Of a stretch of 64,000 nucleotides of DNA, positions 53,712 to 63,057 are shown piece by piece. The position numbers were made by a program, and so were the translations under genes. Source of the stretch: Canna indica (lineage: Eukaryota; Streptophyta; Magnoliopsida; Zingiberales; Cannaceae); contig CP136891.1 of the NCBI GenBank assembly GCA_034359265.1, forward strand, positions 41,408,001 to 41,472,000. The letters are read 5' to 3'. Below the pieces are notes generated by a model that was given only the letters and a program-made list of their open reading frames with translations, was not told the origin of the DNA and searched no databases. Each line of letters starts with the position of its first letter. Position 1 is the first letter of the stretch.

Positions 53712-56497
53712 TGTAATATCCTAGATATTAATATTTATTTATGTCATTATTTGTGATTGTCAGCCTAGCGGGCTAGTTCAAGGTCGAGCCGACTCGACTC
53801 ATGGTCCGGTGCGAGCTTGCGAGCTCGGGTAAGTAGGAATTTGAATTATCCGATTTCTTTTCTTGGTTCGGTAAATTTATTTAATTATGTTGTTGGGTGT
53901 ACTTGATTATTAAAGTGTATTGCATCGGTGTGCATGTGTTTGATGTTTATGTGGGGCATGGGGTTAGATTGAGTTAATTAAGTTTAGTCGGGTTAGCGAG
54001 TTTAGATTCGGCACGAGGCGGATGTGGGTTTGCTAAGAGGGTTAGTGGATTTAGGTTTAAGGAGGGGATTACAAAATCCCCCCCCCCCCTTTGGCTTGCG
54101 CCTCCCTATTGGAGCCGCAAAAGCCGCGTGGAGAGAGGAGCCACCCAGCCAAGCCGAGCCGCCCCTGTCCCCTCTTCCTCTTCCTTGAAGCTGCAGCCCT
54201 CAAGCCCCAGCTGCCGAGCCATTGCCCCCTCTTCCCCTCTCTCCCCCCTCCCCTTGGAGCAGCCGGCATGAGGTGGAGCCGCCGCCGCCGCCCCCCCCCC
54301 TTGTTGAGTTGAGCCACCCCCCTTGAGGCCGAATTCGGAGGTCGCCGCTTGGAAGTTCTTCTCTAGTTCTTTCTTTCCAATCAGGTGAGTGGTTTTACCC
54401 CTCCTTTCTCTGATTTCTTTCGTTTTCTTGAGCCGTTCTTCACGATTGAGAGTTCTTGTTGAATCTTCCGTCGTTTCTTGAAGTTTCTCGTTGTTTTCAC
54501 GTGTTGTCTTGAAGGAGGAGGCCCGAAAACCCTGCCTGCGGGGCTCGACAGCCCTAGGATGACCTTAGGGGTGCTCGGCCAAGGTGGAGAAAAGGGTGCC
54601 CTCCAAGTGTTCGACAAAATGCCTAAGAGAAATATTTGATATGTTCTTTAAAAATTTAGGCTTGGATTAATCTTCTTAATTAAATTCCTTTGATGCCAAT
54701 GCATGAGGTGTGTTTAAATATGAAATTTTCAGTTCATGAATCTATGTTTGCATGTGGAAAGGTTAATCTTGATACCATTGATGGGTTCTTGATTTAAAGC
54801 ATGAGTCTTGTTCCTATGATGATGTGGATGCATGTTAGTTCTTGATTAGAAAATTATGAAACTTGTTTTGTATGATGGATTTGATGTTATGAGTCTGTGA
54901 TGACAGTAATTAAGGATTTATATTTTGTAAATTTTGAATTTATTTCCATGTCATGCTGAAAAATCAATCTTGCTGGAATTTCATGCTGAATTGTTGAATC
55001 TGGGCTAATTTTGAATTCTCTGTTGAGATTAGAATAATTTTTTGAACATAGTCGTGTAACCTATCGTTTTGACCAGAAAATATAGTTTGGAAACATAAGA
55101 TACACTCTGGAGACCAGATTCGGATTAGATACATCTGTTTCGGGCACAACAGTAAGCTAAAACAAAACCCTAAAGCAAAACCCTAATCTTGGTGATTATA
55201 ATTTTAATTGGATAATTAAAATTCAAAAGGGGCAGCATAATCTATTATGAACCAGCAAATAAAGTTTATGCATAAATTAAAACCTCACGGGTTTGTGATG
55301 TTACGGGTCTAGGGGTTGGGATCGGGTATTGAGTGTTGTAACGTTCCCAATTAGGGCATCCCTAAGATACCGTAGGAGAAACTTGACTTAGGTCATGTTG
55401 TGTCATATCTTTATAAATGGCGGAGAGGCTCGGTGATGAGCCGAATTGCGGACTAGGCCCGAAATGTTGGATGGCTAATTCCCAACCTGTGTTAAAGGAA
55501 TAAGTTCGGATGGGCGAATCCCGATTATTCCTATGTTATCTTTTTGGAACAAGTTCGGATGGGCAAATCCCGATTGTTCCTGTGTGGCCTCGTGGAATAA
55601 GTTCGGATGGGCAAATCCCGATTATTCCTGAGTTACTTTTAAGGAATAAGTTCGAACGGGCAAATCGCAATTATTCATGTGATATCTTAAAGGGACAAGT
55701 TCGTACGGGCGAATCCCGATTGTTCCCTCGCATCTCGTGGAGCAAGTTCGGACAGGCAAATCTTGATTGCTCCCGAGTTTCTTGGTTATAGGATAAGTTC
55801 GGACGGGCCAATCCCGATTATCCTAGTAACCCTTGTATATGTCATGTTGCCTTAGGGCATGGTAGGCTTAGGTCTGTTGTACTTCACCGACAGGGTGTTG
55901 GATGCCTTTGGGCATGTGGTGGCCAAATGGCCTATTAGCTAGTCACTCCCTTGTGACCTTTCCTGTTTGAGGCAGGTGTTTGCATTATGCTATATATCTG
56001 TGTTTGGTTTCTCGTGGGGGTTGGTAGAACCGATCACTGAGTTCTTTTGAACTCACCCATTGTCATTTGTTTTTGTTTTGCAGAGCTTGACCGGTGAGCT
56101 GGGCTGGAGCACTTGGCGCGGCTAGAGGGCAGAGGAGCTACATTGATCTCATAGCAGTCCTAGTTAGGGGTCGTAGTCGAGTCTGTAGTAGTTTTGTCAT
56201 GCACTTGTGATTCGGTGTTTTGTAGTTGTAGTCCCGTGGGGACATTCATGTCTTTGATTCAGATTTTATTTGTTAAAAGAACTGTTGCTCTTTGATTCAT
56301 TTTTCTTTTCGCACTTGAACTTTTGATAAAAACATTACTGCTTATATGAAATCTGGTTTGGTTTTTCTTTTGAAATAAAACTCGTTACATTCTTTCCGCT
56401 ATGTTTATTTATTGAGTTGGCATGTGCATGGTTTAAGCTGTAGGGTATAGACACGTATATCCTGGTCGATCACGTGACCCTGAGTTGGGGCGTGATA
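53712..56497 (+). repeat. 3' LTR of Gypsy-3 (2.8 kb)
   Basis: Starts TGTAATATCCTAGATATT and ends GGGGCGTGATA. It has a CT/GCC-rich block with a GGCTTGCGCCTCC..GGAGCCGC hairpin (54093-54120), C-rich runs (54079-54090, 54288-54300), the seven-unit hairpin array (55496-55824) and the terminal hairpin plus CACGTG (56445-56480). Overall plan is identical to the Gypsy-1 5' LTR, with clear sequence divergence. The flank 56498-56562 has no recognisable content. Confidence 0.85.
55496..55824 (+). repeat. Array of seven hairpins with differing but paired stems (Gypsy-3 LTR)
   Basis: Seven units with core AAGTTCGGATGGGC..ATCCCGATT. Flank pairs in order: AGGAATAA/TTATTCCT, GGAACAA/TTGTTCC, GGAATAA/TTATTCC, GGAATAA/TTATTCAT, GGGACAA/TTGTTCCC (one bulge), GGAGCAA/TTGCTCC, AGGATAA/TTATCCT. 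In units with the intact core, TCGGAT can also pair with ATCCCGA with one bulged C. Unit count and paired design match Gypsy-1 although the core differs. Confidence 0.85.
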
Positions 56498-56562
56498 CTT
56501 TCGCCAACAAAAAAGGTCCCAAATTGTTGCATTTGATTCAAGCTTTCTAAACAAATGCTTAC

Positions 56563-58056
56563 CGTTGGCCCAAGGGTTCAACCTATGTCTCACTCTCTAT
56601 TTTGATGATAACAAACCTGTATCTAATTCATTTGGTGAGTTTTAGTTCAGATTGATAGAATGATACACCTACGAAGTTCATCCGGAAATATACAAAGAAT
56701 CAAGTAAAAACGGCTCCGGTGGCGATCGAGTTGAAATCAAGCCAAATCCTAGGTCTAGGCTTAGAATCAAGTATAACATATCCCTACGACATGAACTAAA
56801 TCCATTACCAAGTTTTCTCAAGTCATAAACAACATTCCGGAATGGATGTTGAAATATCCCGAATTATGGGATGAGATGTTGTAACATTCCAGAATATCCC
56901 AAATTATGGGATGGGATGTTGTAACATTCCGAGTGGATGGTGTAATATCCCAGGATGTGTTGCAACTTTTCCCAAGTCAAAATCCAAGAAGAAACACGGA
57001 AAATCCAAGTCAAAACTGGCATGGGTTTCGGCCAATCCGCAACCGATCCTCGGTCGACCGAAGGTCACCCGAGGATCAATCGGATGCTCACTGGAAAATT
57101 TCCAATGGCCAGCCGGCGGACCCGCGACTGATCCTCAGTCAATCAAGGATCGATCGGCGGTCGACCGGAATGCCCAACGGATCTATATAGATCCGTTGAA
57201 CGGCTAGTTGACCCCAACTACCCTCACCCCCTCTATAAATACACCCAGTTTCAGCTATTAAAGCCCTCTAACTATTCATTGAGTAAATCCTTAACACGAT
57301 GTTTGGATAAAATTGAGTAAAGGGTTTGGAGGGGTTTGGAGGAGTTTGGAGGAGGTTGGAGGGGGACGGGTTTGGAGGGATTTAAAAAACCTTGTTTGGT
57401 CAGACTTCATAAGGGGTTTGTAAGTGTTTGAGCCTTCAAAGAGTCATTCAAAGCCCTAGTTCTCACTTCTACTCTCTCAAGTGGTGGTCTTCACTCTTCA
57501 ACCCTCTCAAGGTAAAAAGCTCTCCATCTTCTTGAGGCGTTGGAAGTTTAGAAGGCCGGAGAAAGGAACACATCAGTTTGTTTTACATTTATTGCTCATT
57601 TATTGTATTTTCATCTTGTTTCGTTGATTCGATAAGTTAGCTTGCAAGGTGTTCTTGTGAAACACCTTGGTGTGATTGTAGAGATTTGTTTTGCTAGAGA
57701 ATAGGTGTTGAGGTCTTCTCAGAACTAAATCCTCATTGTATTCTTTGGAAAATATTTTGTCTATAAAGTGTTAAGGTTAGAAATCCTTGCTGAGGAGCCA
57801 AGGTAGTGGAGTATGCGGGTTGGTCGAACCACTATATATTGTTCTTATTTGCATTTACTCTTACTTGCTTATTTACTTACTTATTGTGCTTAGCTTATCA
57901 TCCTTAGCATTCATATTTAAAGAACTCAAGTTTAAGTACTAAGTTGCTTAAAACCGAAAAAACTAAAATTGAAGCTAGAGTTTGATCACACACTATTTAA
58001 CCACCCCCCCCCCCCCCCCCCCCCCCCCCCCGTCTAGTGTAGGTATTTGAGCAACA
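56563..58056 (+). repeat. LTR E of the gag-only family
   Basis: Starts CGTTGGCCCAAGGG (from TGTTGG) and ends GAGCAACA at 58056, followed by a primer site. It contains an array (57045-57175), a perfect 24-base palindrome, TATAAATA at 57234-57241, the GGTCGAACCACTAT segment (57818) and a run of 28 C at 58004-58031, where other copies have about six. Confidence 0.75.
57045..57241 (+). promoter_or_regulatory. Promoter module in LTR E
   Basis: GGTCGACCG/GATCGATCGG array, then the perfect palindrome 57175-57198 (CAACGGATCTAT with ATAGATCCGTTG) and TATAAATA 36 bases on. Tandem GGAATGTTGAAATATCCC-like repeats (56830-56960) lie further upstream and occur only in this copy. Confidence 0.65.
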
Positions 58057-58058
58057 CT

Positions 58059-58070
58059 TGATATCAGAGC
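58059..58070 (+). other. Primer-binding site after LTR E
   Basis: TGATATCAGAGC, one base different from TGGTATCAGAGC, two bases after the LTR end. Confidence 0.65.
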
Positions 58071-58089
58071 AAAGTCGTAGGTCCAGATT

Positions 58090-60440
58090 TAACCATTCAT
58101 TGAGTCTATCATTCTTAGATTGAGTTATTTTCCTTGAGTTTTATGCCCTAACCTCAATCTCAATCAACATCACTCTTGAGCCCTCTCCAGTTCCTCAAGC
58201 CATCAAGCATCCTTAATCATCCTTTCAAGGCCTTGAAGGACTAGGGGGGCAGCAAGCAAAGAGCTCCTACTTGTTGGTGAAATAGCCACACTAGAGGGAG
58301 GGTGAATAGTGTATTAACTAAATCTTATCGCCTAAATTCGATTTTAAACGTTTCTTATATTACTTAGGCAATTCACGATTGAATGACTAAATGCGGAAGC
58401 GATAAATGATAAAACAATTAATACAAACAATATATCAATACTAACACAATGATTTATAGTGGTTCGGCCCCAATGCCTACTCCACTACCTAAGCACCCCG
58501 CTTAGAATTTCCAAACTAAACTTTACTAGATTAATCTTCTTTCCCTTACAACGAGGACTTTGACCCTAAGAGTCTCACTCTCAACCTAAGGCACTTCCAC
58601 ACCCAGAAGTCTCTGTCTTCTTACCGAGAGTACTCTTCCACCTCAACCTAAGGGACAACTCAACTAATCCTAGTAAACTAAGTTTATACCGGTGGAATTA
58701 AGCCTCAAATACAAAGGCAACCATCCAATTTCAAAACCTAACAACCTAGGTCTTCACAAGCTCAAATCCAATGAAATAAACAAGAAAATATACAAGTAAT
58801 GGAGCAAAAATACAATAACACAAATACTTAGCTCCAACACAATGAATCCTAGCTCCTCTTGATGCCTTAATGATGAATCAAATCAAGCTTGAAGGCAAAC
58901 TCAAGGAATGAGAGATCAAACTAGGATTTCTCCAAGTAATGGCTCAATGAAAGCTTGGAAATGATCAAGGATGGCTCAATGAAGTGTATGAGTGATCAAA
59001 AGTATCAAAGAAAGGCTAAGGCATAGGTATTTATAGAGCCATGAAGAAGGCTCGGGTGAAGCACCGCTCAACGGCTCGAAAACTAGTTGTTTTCCGCCTT
59101 CCGGTCGATTATCGATCGATCATTGGTCGACCGACCGAGCGACCGCCGAGCGACCGAAGGCATTCTGCCCGTTCTGGGCAACATTCGGTCAACCGGTCGG
59201 TCAACTGAAATGCCTTCTCCTTCGGTCGGTCGACTAGTTGGTCGACCGAACCTGGGCAGGGCAGATTTTTTTGCTTGTTTGTTCGTTTTCTGCTTCCGTC
59301 TTCGCTAAGTCTACTTATATAACATTTCTTAACTTTAAGTTAATAATTTTAAAACATAAATGTGATATAAAGATTACCCCCCATTTGGATTCAATAAAAA
59401 TATTTAAAAAATCAAAATCCTTAAGAATCAAAATCTAGTTTTTGGGGTCTAGTACAAATTTTCAAAAAACGGAAATTCTCTAATCTCCCGGGTCAAGTAT
59501 GGGTAGGCTAAAGACTTCCAAAAAATCCTTTAAAATACCTCGTTATCTAGTTTTAACCCAATTAACAATTACCACCATTTTTGTGTCAAGAAAATGTCTA
59601 GGTCATATAGCCCATCAAGGAGCTCCATAGGCTTAGTGAATTTCAGGGCGATTTTCGAATTTTCATGTTTTGGGGTTCGGGTTTGGTTTTTGGGTTCTTT
59701 GCATCATAAAGAGGATTACATCACATTCTAGACACCCTAAACCTAAACTCTAACTTTCCGAAGAATCCCGAGCGTCCTTGCCAATTTCTTCGATTTCTTC
59801 GATTTTTCCGATTGGGGACGTCGAGCGCTAACCAACTTGGAACCTGAAAGTATTTCTCAATGAAACATTAGTTCCATGTTTGTTATCATCAAAACCGAGA
59901 TTAAGACCAAGATAGAAAACCTTAGGCCAACACTACTGTGTTTGCATTTATTTTGAGCTCTTTATTATTGTCTTTCAATTGTATTTTGTTTTCATTTGTT
60001 ATAATTGCTTTTGTGAAGAGTTAGTGGTTGCCTTAGTGAAAATGCATAAGTCCATCCTCGTAATTTAGGATTAGAGTGTCCTTAGGAGAGAATGAGATGG
60101 GAAAATTCTCTCGGTAGGAAGGCGGAGACTTCCAGGTATGGAAGTGCCTTCGGGTGTGAGAGTGCAGGCTTTTCGGAAAAAGTCCTCGTTGTAAGGAATT
60201 TCAATCTAATGGATTATAAGTGAAGTTCTAAGCGGGGTGCTTAAGTAGTGGAATATGTGGGATTGGCGAACCACTATAAATTGACTTGTGTTGGCATTGC
60301 TCATTTGTGTAGATTTTTTATTGCTTTCAATACTTGCTATCTAACTTGGTTAATCATTCAAGAAGATATTGAAATTGCAAGTAGAATAGAATTAGAGCAA
60401 ATATACTATTCACTCCACTCTAGTGTGAATATTTCATTTA
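58090..60440 (+). repeat. LTR H: degenerate partial LTR split by solo LTR D
   Basis: 58090-58271 and 59938-60440 together resemble the part of the family LTR downstream of the TATA box: CATTGAGTC near 58095, CTTGAAGGACTAGGG at 58231, the segment near 60235-60275 with GTAGTGGAATATG and GAACCACTAT, and CACTCCACTCTAGTGTGAATATTTC at the end (two short runs). Its upstream half is absent. It directly follows the primer site of LTR E, so it may be a rearranged internal or second LTR of that element. Confidence 0.45.
58272..59932 (-). repeat. Solo LTR D of the gag-only family
   Basis: Full-length LTR of 1661 bp, TGTTGG at one end and CCAACA at the other, minus orientation. Flanked by exact 5-base repeats CTACT (58267-58271, 59933-59937). 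No internal region, so it is a product of recombination between the LTRs of one element. TATAAATA on the minus strand at 59028-59035, array at 59095-59255. Confidence 0.9.
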
Positions 60441-60930
60441 CGGTACGAGCACATATGATTAAATTTGGAAGCTATTACGCTATAAGAAAATTAGTAATAA
60501 TCTTATTGAAAATATTTTGCAACCTAAACTATAGATACTAAATTGATAAAAAAATAAGGGATAATAGACTAAAAAATCACAAGGTTTGCAGAAATTTTAT
60601 GTTCTACTCGTGTTTTCAAAATTCGTTTGTAAATACACAACCTTTACATCTATTTATGACATCTACTAAATCTTCAAGCGTCGTCTCAATTTAGCTGACG
60701 TGGAGATAAGCAACACTCGTCTGGCCTGACGGCTTCCTACATGGCTGATGGCCTCACCTTTTTTTCTCTCTTTCTCTTCTCTTCTTCCTCCCAACTGCTA
60801 CCACCTTTTTCAATTCCTCCTCCTCCTCCTCCTGCAATCATGTCCATCTCCTCTCTCAATCTTCGTCTCTCTTCTTGACTTTGTTCTTGTTGTTGCTCCA
60901 AATTTTGGCCCTTTTTCACAGCTCGATCCA
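60441..60930. other. AT-rich spacer, no recognised feature
   Basis: No ORF or repeat family is recognised. The last 200 bases, before the lectin pseudogene, are CT-rich (60758-60830), which would suit a 5' untranslated leader of that former gene. Confidence 0.4.
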
Positions 60931-60953
60931 ATGGCGGCCATAATCGCTGCACC

Positions 60954-61680
60954 CTCTTGTTGTTCCTCATGTATGATCTGGTTCAACTGCCGCTAGTTTA
61001 TTCTTCTTCCATGGGCTTCAGCTTCGACTTCGCCTCCTTCTCATTCCTCAACCTCACTCTCCTCAGTGACTCGTACCTCCAGAACGACACCATCAGCCTC
61101 ACTAGGGAGACTGACGTGCCCTCCTCCAATGTCGGCGCCGCCATCTACACCCTCCCCATTTGGTTCCTCAACCCCGCTGCCAACGCATCCGCTTCCTTTG
61201 CCACCAAGTTCTCCTTCTCCATCACCAACCCCCACCCCGGTGGCGCCGGCGACAGCCTCACCTTCTTCCTCTCCCTCGGCAACTCCACCCTCGGCAGTGC
61301 CAGTGGCTACCTTATCCTATTCAACTCCTCGGCCACCCCCGCCGTCGGCAATGGATCGATCATCGCGATCGAGTTCGATGACCGAATGGATGTGGGATTG
61401 GACGATACGAGCCACAATCATGTCGGTCTCGATGTGGATTCCTCGATTTCAAGACCCTCAGTCGATCTGACTCCCTTCGGCATCGATCTCAAGAGCGGGA
61501 AGCTCATCACCGCTTGAATCGAGTACCGCCAAAACCTCACTTCGCTCAATGTTCGGCTCGGGTACTCCGACGAGAAGCCCCGAGATCCAGTCCTGCCCAC
61601 CACCATCGATCTCTCCAAGCATTTCACCGAGTACATGGATATCGTCTTCTCCGCATCGATGGAGGGAAGCACTGAGGTTA
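60954..61680 (+). pseudogene. L-type lectin receptor-kinase fragment (legume-lectin domain only)
   Basis: The only piece of a cellular gene in the window. A hydrophobic leader (LLLFLMYDLVQLPLVYSSS) precedes a legume-lectin domain: GFSFDFASFSFLNLTLLSD, a SLTRETDVP strand, FATKFSFSITNPHPGGAGDS, the metal/carbohydrate region IAIEFDDRMDVGLDD and NHVGLDVDSS, then GIDLKSGKLITA. TGA replaces the Trp after LITA (61515-61517). The domain resumes as IEYRQNLTSLNVRLGYSDEKP and reaches EGSTEV at 61680, where transposon-like sequence begins. No transmembrane segment or kinase follows. The leader has no ATG in frame; an ATG at 60931 is in another frame. It most resembles plasma-membrane LecRKs of the S.7/VIII type. 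Third codon positions are strikingly GC-rich. Confidence 0.8.
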
Positions 61681-62215
61681 GGGGTGTTCATTGGGTCAAC
61701 CCGACCCAATGAACCTGAGAAACCGACCCGACCCGAACTAATTGGGTCGGGTCGGGTTTATTTTAATCAAACCCGATTATAATCGGGTTAGGTCTCAAAT
61801 TTTAATATTTTAAACTCGATAATTCGATATCTAACTCGATTATCTGATTATAAATTGAAAAATATTAAAAAATTAAAATTTGTTTAGAGGAGAGAAGGCG
61901 CTGCCTGTCCTTCACACTTACATTGATGGCGCTGCCTGTCATTCACACTTAGATTAAGAATTAACAAGTAGATACTATTCAGCCATGAATCATGACGTGA
62001 CAAAAGCTGAACATATCAAGCTTCGGAAAGCGGATCGATGAGCTTCTCCCACCGTCATTTAATTCCTTGGAATGAGTTGCTATTAAATGCAGAGTGGGAA
62101 ATCTGGATAATCATAGCTGCCAAAACAAGATTTGGCATGCTGCTTCTTCTCACTCTTACCTCCATGTTCATATCATGATGCATTAATTGGATAAATAAAA
62201 TTAAATCACAACTAA
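61681..62215. mobile_element. hAT-like non-autonomous element start and AT-rich DNA
   Basis: TTAGGGGTGTTCATTGGGTC at 61678 and the following self-complementary GGGTCGGGT/ACCCGACCC blocks (61690-61790) are typical of plant hAT-related miniature elements beginning near TAGGGGTG. The opposite end is not found. 61890-61945 has a short duplication of GGCGCTGCCTGTC. The rest shows nothing recognisable. Confidence 0.4.
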
Positions 62216-62470
62216 AAAAAACTATCTTCTGCAACACACAAGCAGTCGCAGAAAAGCTTCGGCGGCAATCAACGATCGCACAAGTTCATCGCCGAAGCTT
62301 TGGTCGCAGAATGTGTGTGACCGCAGGCAGAGCGATCGCAATAAAAAAATATTTACGATGGCTGGTTGTCGTTGCAAGGCCATCGCACAGCTACTACGAC
62401 CGCTGTGCTGTGCGACTAGGTCATAATTTTTTTGCGACGAGGACAATGGTCGCAATACCATCGCAGAAAT
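62215..62470. repeat. Possible CACTA-like terminal region with TCGCA repeats
   Basis: CACAACTAAAAAAAACTATC (62206-62225) resembles a decayed CACTA terminus. It is followed by about ten copies of GATCGCA/TCGCAG in both orientations and a 12-bp inverted repeat, AAAGCTTCGGCG (62253-62264) with CGCCGAAGCTTT (62290-62301). The motif differs from the GCAACGGC family. No opposite end is visible. Confidence 0.35.
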
Positions 62471-63057
62471 CTATATTTTTTTAAAAAATAGAAAAATATA
62501 AATTCATGTTTACAATATTTAATTAAAATGCATATAATATCATATCAAACGAGATATCAAATTATAATATAAACCATCATATTTATATCAAAATATAATA
62601 TTTACATCGTATCAAAATATGTTTACATCATATCAAAATAGAAAATCAAATATACAGGGATGCAGCGAGGAGAGGGGCTGCGTGGGGAGGGCATCAGCCG
62701 ACGTCGACGATAATGATGGATCATGTTGATGTCGTCGACGCACTGAATGACGGGGGTGACGGAGGAGCCGGAGCACCAAGTATGGAAGAAGATACGTGTG
62801 CCACATGCTGGGAGCGAAAAAAGACCATATCAAAAGACTTGAAGAGAGAGCAAAAAAAGTTTAAAAGCATACTACTAGAATTCTTTAATAGCAAGAAAAA
62901 AGCCCAAAAGCTCTCATTAGTATTGTAAATGTGATCCAAGTATATTGAAATAGAATATACATTATTAAAAGCATACTACTCTCTTTCAATTTATAATGTA
63001 ATAGCAAAAAATGCCGTAACATCCTAACATTAGTTATACCAACAAAATTTTCATTTT
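62471..63057. other. AT-rich DNA with an unassigned short ORF
   Basis: AT-rich repeats of ATATCAAAATA (62530-62650). A plus-strand frame at 62713-62928 (71 codons; acidic, then Lys-rich: KKTISKDLKREQKKFKS) matches nothing I recognise. TTAAAAGCATACTACT occurs twice (62860, 62965). No function is assigned. Confidence 0.3.

Larger units (their letters stand above)
52313..56497 (+). mobile_element. Gypsy-3: Tekay/Del-type chromovirus, 3' part only
   Basis: The RNase H end, integrase and 3' LTR remain. The left side of this element should lie beyond the missing 5' end of CACTA-2 and is not in the window. Protein and LTR are closer to Gypsy-1 than to Gypsy-2, including TGTAATATCCTAGATATT at the LTR start and the same hairpin array type. 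It is the oldest layer of the middle nest. Confidence 0.85.

Noticed and set aside
60748..60996. Leu/Ser-rich ORF upstream of the lectin domain as a separate secreted protein
   Set aside because: CT-rich leader sequence in a frame different from the lectin domain; no conserved motif.
61041..61709. Several overlapping ORFs on both strands in the lectin region
   Set aside because: They are shadows of the GC-rich lectin-domain frame.
62713..62928. Short plus-strand ORF as a gene
   Set aside because: 71 codons with low complexity and overlapping an equally long minus frame; left as unassigned.
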